55,162 nt of DNA from an uncultured Spartobacteria bacterium (GTDB taxonomy: Bacteria; Verrucomicrobiota; Verrucomicrobiia; Chthoniobacterales; Terrimicrobiaceae): contig CALCJD010000076.1 in assembly GCA_937960895.1 (NCBI GenBank), positions 1 to 55,162 on the forward strand. The letters are read 5' to 3'. Below, one piece after another: positions 33,940 to 42,544 of this stretch; within the stretch, counting starts at the first letter, position 1; the number at the start of each line of letters is the position of its first letter. The notes under the pieces are model-generated. The model saw only the letters and a program-made list of their open reading frames with translations. It made no database searches and was not told where the DNA came from. Both the position numbers and the translations under genes were made by a program.

Positions 33940-35463
33940 CTATTGCTTCGGGTTTTTCGCCGCCCTGCGCAGGGCGCGTTGCGCCTCATGGAGGTTGGGG
34001 GGCTCCAACGCCGACGGCGGGATGGGTTCGAACCAGAGGCCGTCCTCGTCAAGAACGGCCTCATCGCGGCTGTTGAGGCCGACGGCATTCATGAGATCGG
34101 GACCGAAGCCGGGCGGAAACTTCGCCACCGGCTGCCGCGAGCGCAGATTCCAGAACGTGGTCCAGGCCGCGGAATGCCGGCCGAGTTCTTTTCCGCCGCC
34201 GCACCGGTAAAGCCGAAGGCCCTCGCCGAGATCAATGTCGGTGAAGAGATTGGCATGGGGATACCGTTTGTGGTGATCGAAACTGAGGTCCACGCCACGC
34301 CCCCGTGAAACCACCCCGCCGCCCGTGCCTTCCACACTGATGTCGTGGATGAACCGGCAGCGGAAATCGAAGTTGGTCAGAAGATTGTCATCACCCAGAG
34401 TCACCCCATGGTGGCCGGTGTCTCCGTTGCGGTCGGGCGGACGCGCGGCCTCGAATCGCAGTCCGTCGAGGGTCACGAACATGCTGCCGTTGAGGAAGGG
34501 ACCGCTGTCGGCGTTGACGACCCGAACATTGCGCACCCAGCAGTCGGCTGCGCCCGAGAACGCGATCGCATTGTACCCGTCCTCCTGAAAATGCCCGCGG
34601 TAGGGGACGACGGGGAATTCGAAGGTGAGATCCTCAATGCCGACTTCGGTCACCGAGGGCGCAAAGATCCGGACCCAGGCGTTCCAGCGCGGGTCCAGGT
34701 CCGTGCGGAGCGTCCGCTCCAGGAGGACTTTTGTTCCCTCCACCGCTTCGACGCGGGAGACGAAACGCGTGCGGGTCTTTTCGATCTTGGCCGTGGAATC
34801 GGACTGGCCCTGATACAGGTGGTCCAGCAGGGAACCGTCGCCCGGATCCTCCTGCGTGATTTCGATGCGGTCGCCGGGCTGAACCTTCGGTTCGCAATCC
34901 AGTTCGATGACGCGGGATCCCCGCGGGGAGCGCGCAGCCAGACGGCCCACCCCGGGGCCTTTTTGTTTGCCGCGGACCCAGAAAAATCCTCCCGACCACG
35001 AATACGCGGTGGTGGGCTGGCCGGAGGTGGTGGCGCTGCGGGACGGCCGGATTTGCTCCATGCCCTTTGGAAAAAAGAGCAGGGTTTTGTCAGGGCCCTC
35101 GCCGCGAAGAACAAGGTGGGACCTGGTGATGTCGAGGATGTCCGTAAGGACGTATTTTCCCGCGGGAATGAGCAGGGCGCCGTCGGGTGTTTCCGCGATG
35201 GCGCGCCGGAAGGCCTCGGTGTCATCGGTGACACCGTCCCCCTTCGCGCCGAAGTCCCGTACGCTGGCCCGGACCGGCGGCCGGGGAGGGGGTTCCCCCT
35301 GGCGGTATCCGGCGAACGAGAAATCCGTCAGGCGCCCGCCGCGGTCCCAGAGTTCGCCCCGGGTTCCGAAGAGTTTTGAGGATTCTGCGGGAAGGGAGTT
35401 CATACCGACGAGAAGGGCGAGGACCGTTGACCGGAAAAACCGTGGCGACACAACTGTCAGCAT
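33940..35463 (-). CDS. Secreted pectate-lyase-superfamily protein
   Basis: A 507-residue secreted protein. A signal peptide (residues 1-27) is followed by the Pectate_lyase_3 start VRDFGAKGDGVTDDTEAFRRAI, then a right-handed beta-helix region: ILDITRSHLVLRGEG, IEDLTFEFPVVPYRG and several similar turns up to about residue 430. The fold is shared by polysaccharide lyases, GH55 glucanases and phage tailspikes, so the reaction cannot be fixed; acidic residues are scattered and no lyase triad is evident. It is downstream of the Kef-type antiporter and the 101-aa gene on the same strand. Confidence 0.78.
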   Translation of the reverse strand: MLTVVSPRFFRSTVLALLVGMNSLPAESSKLFGTRGELWDRGGRLTDFSFAGYRQGEPPPRPPVRASVRDFGAKGDGVTDDTEAFRRAIAETPDGALLIPAGKYVLTDILDITRSHLVLRGEGPDKTLLFFPKGMEQIRPSRSATTSGQPTTAYSWSGGFFWVRGKQKGPGVGRLAARSPRGSRVIELDCEPKVQPGDRIEITQEDPGDGSLLDHLYQGQSDSTAKIEKTRTRFVSRVEAVEGTKVLLERTLRTDLDPRWNAWVRIFAPSVTEVGIEDLTFEFPVVPYRGHFQEDGYNAIAFSGAADCWVRNVRVVNADSGPFLNGSMFVTLDGLRFEAARPPDRNGDTGHHGVTLGDDNLLTNFDFRCRFIHDISVEGTGGGVVSRGRGVDLSFDHHKRYPHANLFTDIDLGEGLRLYRCGGGKELGRHSAAWTTFWNLRSRQPVAKFPPGFGPDLMNAVGLNSRDEAVLDEDGLWFEPIPPSALEPPNLHEAQRALRRAAKNPKQ

Positions 35464-35503
35464 ACCGGCATGGCGGCCGGGGAAAAGCCCGGCCGGCGGC
35501 GGT

Positions 35504-35809
35504 TCATTGCTGCCCGGCGAGTTCCCGGGAGCGCCGGCGGGTCCAGGCGTGGTTGCGGAGGTAATCCTCGCGCTCGGCTTCGGTGGCGCGGGAGAAAATC
35601 GAGGCGTAAAAGTCCGGTTTCGGATCCCGCAGTTCCTTGGAAGCCTTGTGGGCGGCGTTGATGGCAAGTTCGCACACGGTGCGCAGGAGTCCGGCATCCC
35701 GGGCTTCGAGGGCATCGAGATAACGGGCGGTGGTTTCCGCCAGGCCGCCGCGCACAATCCAGGTGCGATTGATGCGGCGGGCCTGGGCAACGGGGTCGGC
35801 GGAGGTCAT
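35504..35809 (-). CDS. Hypothetical 101-residue helical protein
   Basis: A small, soluble, mostly helical protein with many charged residues and Ala (RRINRTWIVRGGLAETTARY, ALEARDAGLLRTVCEL). It starts three bases after the antiporter stop, so it is translationally close to that gene, and ends 40 bp before the pectate-lyase-like gene. I recognise no family. It could be a small regulator of the antiporter, but nothing in the sequence proves it. Confidence 0.62.
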   Translation of the reverse strand: MTSADPVAQARRINRTWIVRGGLAETTARYLDALEARDAGLLRTVCELAINAAHKASKELRDPKPDFYASIFSRATEAEREDYLRNHAWTRRRSRELAGQQ

Positions 35810-35812
35810 GGC

Positions 35813-37513
35813 TTAAAAAAGGGCTTCACGAACACGCTCGCGTTCGCGCTCGATGGATTCGGCGGTGGCGCCCAGCTGGCGCATGAGGAATTCGGTCATG
35901 GACAGGGCGATTTCCCCCTCGCTGGAAAACACCGCGTTCGCCCCGGCCTTTTCGAGGGCGGCGATTTCCCGCAGGTAGGTGGCGCGGGCGACGATGCGGA
36001 TCTTGGGGTTCAACTCCCGGGCGGCCTTCACGACGGCCTCCGCCGGAACCCCGGAGGCGGTGATCAGCAGGCCCTCGGCCTTTTCGATGCCCGCGTGGTG
36101 CAGGATCTGCCGGTCCGAGGCGTCGCCATACACCGCGGGCCGTTTTTCCTCGAGAAGCTTCTGCACGGTGGTGAGGTTGCTGTCGACAATCACCGGTTCG
36201 ATGCCGTTGTCGCGCAGAATCCGGCCGAGGGTGCGCCCGATGGGACCATAACCGACCACGACCACGCGGTGAACGGATTCGTCGAAAACGGGGGCCTCGC
36301 CCGGTTCGATCGGGGGTTTGCGCCGCGAAAACCCCCGGGCCTCCAGCCAGTGGCAGAGCGGATTGACCGCCTTGTAGACAAGGGGGTTCAGGGTGATCGA
36401 GACCACCGCGGCGACAACCAATGCATTGTTGGCTTCGGTGGGCAGGACGTTCAGGCTGGCTCCCAGTGCGCCGAGGATGAAGGAAAATTCCCCGATCTGC
36501 GCCAGTGCCACGGAGATCGAGAGGGCATCGCGAACGGGTCTCCGGAAGGCGATCACCACCGCGAACGCCGCCAGGGGCTTGCCGAGGATGACAATGCCAA
36601 TCGTCGCCAGCATGAGCGGCCAGCCGTGCGGGATGCCCGACGGATCAAAAAGCATGCCGACCGACACAAAAAACAGCACGGCAAAGGCGTCGCGCATCGG
36701 GAGCGCGTCCGAGGCCGCCCGGGCGCTGAACTCCGATTGCCCCACCACCATGCCGGCCAGGAAGGCGCCCAGTGCCATCGATGCGCCGAAAAATTTTGCC
36801 GATCCCACCGCGATGCCGAGGGCCAAAACCAGCACCGCCAGCGTGAAGAGGTCCCGCGAGCCGGTGCGGGCGACATAACCCAGGATCCACGGGATGACCT
36901 TCTGACCGGCCATGAGCGCAAAGACCACCAGGGCGGAAAGTTTGAGCAGGGCGATGCCGAGGGTGGCCCAGATGCTGCCGTCGGCATTGGTGGCGCCGTA
37001 GATCGCGGGCAACAGCACCAGCACCAGGATGGTGAAAAGATCCTCCACGATCAGCCAGCCGATGGCGATGTGGCCGCTTGGGGTGTGCAGGGCGCCGTTG
37101 TCGGCTAGCACGCGGGTGAGCACCACCGTGCTGGCCACCGAGATGGCCATGCCGAAAATGATGCCGTTGGTCCAGGTCCAACCGAATAACTGCGTGATGA
37201 CCGCGCCCAGCCCGGTGGCGGCGGCAATCTGCACAAGCGCACCCGGAATGGCCACCTTGCGCACGGCCAGAAGATCCTTGAGGTGGAAGTGCAGACCGAC
37301 GCCAAACATGAGGAGAATGACGCCGATTTCCGCACACTGACTCGCAATGTGATTGTCCGCAACAAATCCGGGCGTAAACGGCCCCACCGCCACGCCCGCC
37401 AGCAGATAACCGACAATGGGCGAAAGGCGCAGTTTCTGGGTGACGAAGCCGAGCGCAAGCGCCGCCGTCAATCCGCCTGTCAGAGTCAGGATAAGGTCAA
37501 TGTTATGCGGCAT
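35813..37513 (-). CDS. Kef-type cation:proton antiporter (CPA2 with TrkA-N domain)
   Basis: A 566-residue antiporter. About twelve membrane segments (residues 1-390) are of the CPA2 type; VGLHFHLKDLLAVRKVAIPG and VLADNGALHTPSGHIAIGWL are typical. The cytosolic RCK/TrkA-N domain begins VHRVVVVGYGPIGRTLGRIL (about residue 415) with the Rossmann glycines, and VIVDSNLTTVQKLLEEKR follows. It resembles YbaL/KefB more than NhaP. It exchanges K+ or Na+ for H+ under nucleotide control. Its 182-bp upstream region carries a 7-bp periodic array. Confidence 0.9.
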   Translation of the reverse strand: MPHNIDLILTLTGGLTAALALGFVTQKLRLSPIVGYLLAGVAVGPFTPGFVADNHIASQCAEIGVILLMFGVGLHFHLKDLLAVRKVAIPGALVQIAAATGLGAVITQLFGWTWTNGIIFGMAISVASTVVLTRVLADNGALHTPSGHIAIGWLIVEDLFTILVLVLLPAIYGATNADGSIWATLGIALLKLSALVVFALMAGQKVIPWILGYVARTGSRDLFTLAVLVLALGIAVGSAKFFGASMALGAFLAGMVVGQSEFSARAASDALPMRDAFAVLFFVSVGMLFDPSGIPHGWPLMLATIGIVILGKPLAAFAVVIAFRRPVRDALSISVALAQIGEFSFILGALGASLNVLPTEANNALVVAAVVSITLNPLVYKAVNPLCHWLEARGFSRRKPPIEPGEAPVFDESVHRVVVVGYGPIGRTLGRILRDNGIEPVIVDSNLTTVQKLLEEKRPAVYGDASDRQILHHAGIEKAEGLLITASGVPAEAVVKAARELNPKIRIVARATYLREIAALEKAGANAVFSSEGEIALSMTEFLMRQLGATAESIERERERVREALF

Positions 37514-37597
37514 CCCGAGTGCCTAACGCGAAATTCAAAATTCGTCAGCCCCAATGGATTCAGGCGAGAAAATTTTTTGTCAGCGGTCAATGGGATT

Positions 37598-37646
37598 GAT
37601 TGCGGATTCGGCGTTCGGCGTTGAACGATTAGAATTGAACGTGGAA
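37598..37646. repeat. Degenerate 7-bp tandem array in an intergenic region
   Basis: Seven consecutive heptamers read GATTGCG, GATTCGG, CGTTCGG, CGTTGAA, CGATTAG, AATTGAA, CGTGGAA. TT recurs at the third and fourth positions in six of seven. The stretch lies between the antiporter start and the end of the M14-like gene, in an A/T-richer patch (37514-37695) that has no gene. Confidence 0.5.
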
Positions 37647-37695
37647 CATTTGCCCCCCGCTTGCCCGTCCGCCACGCTGTCCGATGAACGGGCGG

Positions 37696-38490
37696 TTACA
37701 GCTGGTTTTGCTGCCGGGCTTCGCGCAGGGCGTGCAGCAGGGCCAGCATGAGGCCGAGGGCCTCCGAGGCGCGTTCCGTGGCTTCCCGCCTGCCGGGGAG
37801 TCCGATGATGATTTCAGCCGGCTGCACCGCGGAGTGCGGGATCGGCGTGAAGGTCCGGGCGTAGCCCGGTGATTCGGAGTTGGCGGACCAGCGGACCGGT
37901 TCCCCGGACGCCGCATGCCGCTCGAGGGCGGCTTTGATCACGGCGTGCTGGCGCTCCTGCGGGACCCAGGCTTCGACTTCGGTCTCCGTGGTGTTGGGAT
38001 TTTCCCGCAGCAGCATCACCGCATCGTAATCGTAGCGACGCAGTTCGTTTTCCATCACCCGAATGTGGCTGCAGGAGGAGTTTTCCCAGCAGCGTACGCT
38101 TTCGAGTTGCTGCTTTTCCGTAAGGAAGACGCCTTCACGGTGCGCTTCGAGATTGGCGACGGGATAGGCCGTGATCTCGAGGCCGGCGACCAGGCTGAGG
38201 CGCGCCTCCATCGCGGCAAGCAGGCGGGCGATGGCATAGGGCGTGGCGCTTTCCGTTCCCGTCCAGCCGCCGACGATGAGAACCCGCAGGGGTTCAACGT
38301 CCGTGTAGGTGCCGCAGACATGAAAATACGGGATCATCTTCTCCCGGACGCCCGCCTGGGGCATGCCGTAACCCAGAACCAGCGAGGAGGATTCGTGGGT
38401 GAGATCGATGAGCGGAGCGATCAGGTCCTCCACATTGCAGCGGCCGCTGGTGAAACGTTCGGAGATTTGGAAATCGGTGGAATTGGTCAT
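37696..38490 (-). CDS. M14-carboxypeptidase-like protein lacking the zinc ligands
   Basis: A 264-residue cytoplasmic protein. The segment RVLIVGGWTGTESATPYAIARLLAAM parallels the M14/succinylglutamate-desuccinylase start (vliVGGiHGnEp...), but the zinc His is Thr; the second His region (DYDAVMLLRENP in place of a Vi-x-lH strand) has also lost its ligand. ITAYPVANLEAHREG recalls the NP-G loop. The ATG at 38490 is fixed by a strong GGAGG 7 bp upstream, over an earlier in-frame ATG at 38529. It follows folE2 on the same strand by 84 bp. The family link is my reading, not proof. Confidence 0.5.
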   Translation of the reverse strand: MTNSTDFQISERFTSGRCNVEDLIAPLIDLTHESSSLVLGYGMPQAGVREKMIPYFHVCGTYTDVEPLRVLIVGGWTGTESATPYAIARLLAAMEARLSLVAGLEITAYPVANLEAHREGVFLTEKQQLESVRCWENSSCSHIRVMENELRRYDYDAVMLLRENPNTTETEVEAWVPQERQHAVIKAALERHAASGEPVRWSANSESPGYARTFTPIPHSAVQPAEIIIGLPGRREATERASEALGLMLALLHALREARQQNQL

Positions 38491-38495
38491 GGGGG

Positions 38496-38502
38496 AACCT
38501 CC
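38496..38502 (-). promoter_or_regulatory. Ribosome binding site deciding the start at 38490
   Basis: On the reverse strand GGAGGTT precedes ATG 38490 with a spacing of five bases. The alternative upstream ATG (38529) has no such site. Confidence 0.75.
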
Positions 38503-38574
38503 GGGGCTTTTGGTATCAGGATGGTTCATGCGATCAAGAGCAGATTTGGCGACGGGGTTTCGGGGGCGCGTTCG

Positions 38575-39369
38575 TCAGTCGGCCGCTCCCGCCGTCTTGT
38601 CGTTTTCGATGAGGGCGTAGGCGTTGTGATTGTGGATGGATTCGAAGTTTTCCGCCTCGACGCGATACCAGGTGATGTTGGGATCGGCGTTGCAGCGCGA
38701 GGCAATGTTGCGCACGAGATCCTCCACAAAAACCGGATTGTCGTAGGCGCGCTCGGTGACGAGCTTTTCGTCAGGCCGCTTGAGCAGGCTGTACAACTCG
38801 CAGCTGGCGCTCTCCTCGACCAGGCGGATCATGTCCTCGAGCCACATGGGCTTCCGGAAGCGGACGGCGAGCGTGGCCTGCCCGCGCTGATTGTGCGCGC
38901 CGCGGGCGCTGATGGCCTTGGAACACGGACAGAGGGTGGTGACGGGAACGATGGCGGTGACCACAAAATCCATTCTGCCCTTTTCCAGTGTCGCATGGAA
39001 CCGGGCGGTGTAATCCATCAGTCCGGGCGCCTGGGTGGCGGGCGCCTTCTTTTCGAGGAAGAAGGGGAACTCGAAATCCACGTGCGCGCAGTCGCTTTCC
39101 AGGCGGCGGGTCAGCTGGTCGAGGATGTCCCGGATGTTGTCCACATGCAGAACGGGACCGTGCGAGTTGAGCACCTCGACAAAGCGGCTCATGTGGGTGC
39201 CCTTGAAATGATGCGGCAGATCCACCGTGAGCTGCACGGTGGCGATGGTGCTCTGCACGGCATGGTCCTTGTCCCGAATCTGGATCGGATAACGCAGGTT
39301 CTTCACCCCGACGCGGTCGATGGGAATGCGACGCGTGTCGCGTTCGTTTTGGGTGTCTTTCAACGGCAT
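38575..39369 (-). CDS. folE2: GTP cyclohydrolase FolE2 (type IB)
   Basis: A 264-residue enzyme that opens GTP to 7,8-dihydroneopterin triphosphate for folate or queuosine-type pterins. The N-terminus DRVGVKNLRYPIQIRDK and the DLPHHFKGTHMSRFVEVLN block are FolE2 hallmarks. TTLCPCSKAISARGAHNQRG carries the conserved metal-binding Cys. The type IB enzyme works with various metals, which helps when zinc is scarce. It is separated by 52 bp from the upstream RND pump gene, with a zinc-less M14-like gene downstream, so readthrough is possible. Confidence 0.94.
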   Translation of the reverse strand: MPLKDTQNERDTRRIPIDRVGVKNLRYPIQIRDKDHAVQSTIATVQLTVDLPHHFKGTHMSRFVEVLNSHGPVLHVDNIRDILDQLTRRLESDCAHVDFEFPFFLEKKAPATQAPGLMDYTARFHATLEKGRMDFVVTAIVPVTTLCPCSKAISARGAHNQRGQATLAVRFRKPMWLEDMIRLVEESASCELYSLLKRPDEKLVTERAYDNPVFVEDLVRNIASRCNADPNITWYRVEAENFESIHNHNAYALIENDKTAGAAD

Positions 39370-39421
39370 CCCTCCAGCATACGAAAGGGTTCGCCGGCGC
39401 GAAGCAGAAATTCGCAGGGGG

Positions 39422-42400
39422 TCATGCCGCCCGGCGCGCGAGCCGCGAGCGGATCAGGACGTAAAAGACCGGCGTGAGGAAAAGTCCGAAAATCGTCACG
39501 CCGAGCATGCCGAAGAAAACCGCCGTTCCCAGGGCGCGGCGCATTTCGGCGCCCGGCCCCTCGCTGAGGGCGAGCGGCACCACGCCCGCAATGAAGGCGA
39601 ACGAGGTCATCAGGATCGGCCGCAGGCGCAGCTTGCAGGCCTCGATGACCGCGGCCACGGCGTCCTTGCCCTTTTCCTGAATCTGCTTGGCGTATTCCAC
39701 GATGAGGATGGCGTTTTTGCAGGCGAGTCCGACCAGGACCACAAAGCCGATTTGCGTGAAGATGTTGTTGTCCATGCCGCGCAAGAGCACGCCGCCCAGC
39801 GCCGACAGGATGCACATGGGGACGATCAGAATGATCGCAAACGGCAGGGACCAGCTCTCGTACTGGGCCGCCAGGGTGAGGAAGACAAAAAGCACGCAGA
39901 GCGGAAAGACGTAGATCGCCGTGTTGCCCTCGAGAATCTGCAGGTAGGTGAGATCCGTCCATTCAAAGCCCATGCCGGGCGGGAGGATCTTTCGGGCGAG
40001 TTCCTCCATGATCCTGATGGCCTGTCCGGTGCTGGTGCCGGACTTCATGCCGCCGGTCACATCCGCGGCGGTGAACAGGTTGTAACGCGTGATGGTGGCG
40101 GGGGCGAGGCGTTCCTCGAGGGACGCCAGGGTGCCGAGCGGTACCATCTGGCCCTGCGCGTTGCGGGTTTTCAGCTTCAGGATGTCCGTCGGGGTGACGC
40201 GGTGGCTGCTGGCCGCCTGGGCGTTTACTTGGAACGACCGTCCCAGGTAGGTGAAATCATTGACATAGGCGGCACCGAGATAGACCTGGAGTGTGTCGAA
40301 GATGTTGTTGAGCGGCACGTCCATGCTCTTGGCCTTCTCGCGGTCCACGTCCACGTAGACCTGCGGCTGGTCGGCGCGGAAGCTGGAAAACAATCCGACC
40401 AGACCCGGCTGCTGGTTGCCGGCGTTGGCGAGATTCTGTGCGGCGGCTTCAAGCTGGGCGAAGTTCGACCCCCTGCGGTCCTGCACCATCAGGCGGAATC
40501 CGCCGGTGGATCCCAGACCCTGGATCGGCGGGGGACCGAAGGCCAGGACGATGGCCTCGGGGATCTGGGTGAACTTTGCGCGCAGCTGATTGAGGATGAC
40601 CCCGGAGGGGGGGCGCTTGCCGAAGTCGTCGAGGGTGATGATGAGGCTCGCCATGTTGGACTGGTTGCTGCCCGCAATCATGGAGTAGCCGTTGATGACC
40701 AGGCTGGATTTGACGCCGGGGGTTTCCTTCAGGATTTGGACGACCTTGGCGGTGACCGCCTCCGTGCGTTCGAGCGATGCGGCGCTGGGGAGTTCGACGT
40801 TGGCGATGAGGTAGCCCTGATCCTGGTCGGGGATGAATCCGGTGGGCGTGACGCGGAAACCGAAGACCGTGAGCGCCAGCAATCCGAGATAAAGCAGAAC
40901 GCAGATCGCCACCTTGCGGGTCACGCCGCCGACCGCGCGGCCGTAGCCGTTGGTGGTGACCTGAAACAGCCTGTTGAAGCCCCGGAAAAACCAGCCCAGG
41001 GTGCGGTCCAGCAGCCGGGTGAACGGATCCTTCGGCGCATCCGGTCCGCGCAGCAGAAGGACGCCGAGGGCCGGGCTGAGCGTGAGGGAATTGAAGGCCG
41101 AAATGGCCGTGGAGACGGCGATGGTGAGCGCAAACTGGCGGAAAAACTGCCCCGTGATGCCGCTGATGAAGGCCGTGGGAACAAAAACCGCCGCCAGCAC
41201 CAGGGCGACGGCAATGACGGCGCCGCCCACTTCGTTCATGGCCTCCCGGGCGGCGTCGCGCGGTGACAGGCCGAGGCCCAGTTTGTGTTCGATGGCCTCG
41301 ACCACCACAATGGCGTCGTCCACCACGATGCCGATGGCCAGCACCAGACCGAAGAGCGAGATCGTGTTGAGCGAGAACCCAAACGCGGCCATCGCCATGA
41401 AGGTGCCGATCAGGGACACCGGCACGGCCACCAGCGGAATGAGCGCGGCGCGCCAGCTTTGCAGAAAGAGCATGACCACGAGGCCGACGAGGAAGACGGC
41501 CTCGAGCAGCGTGTGCTGCACGGCGTGGATGGATTCCTTCACGAAAACCGTCGTGTCGTAGACGATCGTGTAGTCCACCCCGGCGGGGAAATTCTTCTTG
41601 AGCTCCTCCATCGTCTCGCGCACGGCCCGGGCGGTGGCGATGGCGTTGCTGCCGGGAAGCTGGAAAATGGCGAGGGTGGCGGTCGGCTTGTCGTTGAGCG
41701 AACTCGTCACCGCATAGCTGCGGGCCCCGAGTTCGACGCGGCCGACGTCGCGCAGATAGACCACTTCGCCACCCCGGCCGCGCTTGACAATGATCTTCTC
41801 GAACTCCGCCGGATCGACGAGGCGGCCCTGCGTGTTGACCACGTACTGAAACTCCGTGCCGGCGGGGGTGGGCGGCTGGCCGACCACGCCGGCGGCCACC
41901 TGGCGGTTCTGCTCCTGGATGGCCTGCACGACGTCCGAACTCGTGATCCCCAGCGCGGCGAGGCGGTCCGGGTCGAGCCAGATGCGCATGGAATATTCGT
42001 AGCCGAAGAGGTTGATGCTCCCGACACCGTTGACCCGGGCGAGGGTGTCCTTGACCTGCAGGAGGGCGTAGTTGCCGAGATAGAGTTCGTCGCGGCTGTT
42101 GTCCGGCGAGATCAGGTTCACGCACATGATCATCGACGGCGACTGCTTGTTCACCGACACGCCGGTGCGGCGGACATCCTCCGGCAGGACGGGGAGGGCG
42201 AGGTTGACGCGGTTCTGCACGAGCACCTGCGCGGTGTCGAGGTCCGTGCCGAGCTTGAAGGTGATGGTGAGGGAATAGGAGCCGTCGCTGGAGGATTGCG
42301 ACGACATGTAGAGCATGTTTTCGACGCCGTTGACCTGCTGCTCAATGGGGGCGCCGATGGTTTCCGCGACGGTCTGCGCGTTGGCCCCGGTGTAGGAGGC

Positions 42401-42544
42401 GTTCACCGTGACCGTGGGCGGAACGATGTCGGGATATTGCGCGACCGGCAGCGAAAGCAGGGCGATGGCGCCCGCGATCGTGATGACAATCGAAAGCACC
42501 GACGCAAAGATCGGCCGGTCGATGAAGAAGTGGCTGATGTTCAC
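39422..42544 (-). CDS. RND efflux pump, HAE1 (AcrB) type, first system
   Basis: A 1040-residue proton-driven inner-membrane pump. It has the N-terminal FFIDRPIFASVLSIVITIAG helix, the paired TM4 aspartates in IGIVVDDAIVVVEAIEHKL, AMAAFGFSLNTISLFGLVLA, and the second-half repeat with LFVFLTLAAQYESWSLP. Two large periplasmic loops are present as expected. The gene overlaps its membrane-fusion partner by 4 bp (42541-42544). No outer-membrane TolC gene accompanies it, so the channel is encoded elsewhere. No regulator gene is adjacent, unlike the second system. Confidence 0.94.
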   Translation of the reverse strand: MNISHFFIDRPIFASVLSIVITIAGAIALLSLPVAQYPDIVPPTVTVNASYTGANAQTVAETIGAPIEQQVNGVENMLYMSSQSSSDGSYSLTITFKLGTDLDTAQVLVQNRVNLALPVLPEDVRRTGVSVNKQSPSMIMCVNLISPDNSRDELYLGNYALLQVKDTLARVNGVGSINLFGYEYSMRIWLDPDRLAALGITSSDVVQAIQEQNRQVAAGVVGQPPTPAGTEFQYVVNTQGRLVDPAEFEKIIVKRGRGGEVVYLRDVGRVELGARSYAVTSSLNDKPTATLAIFQLPGSNAIATARAVRETMEELKKNFPAGVDYTIVYDTTVFVKESIHAVQHTLLEAVFLVGLVVMLFLQSWRAALIPLVAVPVSLIGTFMAMAAFGFSLNTISLFGLVLAIGIVVDDAIVVVEAIEHKLGLGLSPRDAAREAMNEVGGAVIAVALVLAAVFVPTAFISGITGQFFRQFALTIAVSTAISAFNSLTLSPALGVLLLRGPDAPKDPFTRLLDRTLGWFFRGFNRLFQVTTNGYGRAVGGVTRKVAICVLLYLGLLALTVFGFRVTPTGFIPDQDQGYLIANVELPSAASLERTEAVTAKVVQILKETPGVKSSLVINGYSMIAGSNQSNMASLIITLDDFGKRPPSGVILNQLRAKFTQIPEAIVLAFGPPPIQGLGSTGGFRLMVQDRRGSNFAQLEAAAQNLANAGNQQPGLVGLFSSFRADQPQVYVDVDREKAKSMDVPLNNIFDTLQVYLGAAYVNDFTYLGRSFQVNAQAASSHRVTPTDILKLKTRNAQGQMVPLGTLASLEERLAPATITRYNLFTAADVTGGMKSGTSTGQAIRIMEELARKILPPGMGFEWTDLTYLQILEGNTAIYVFPLCVLFVFLTLAAQYESWSLPFAIILIVPMCILSALGGVLLRGMDNNIFTQIGFVVLVGLACKNAILIVEYAKQIQEKGKDAVAAVIEACKLRLRPILMTSFAFIAGVVPLALSEGPGAEMRRALGTAVFFGMLGVTIFGLFLTPVFYVLIRSRLARRAA

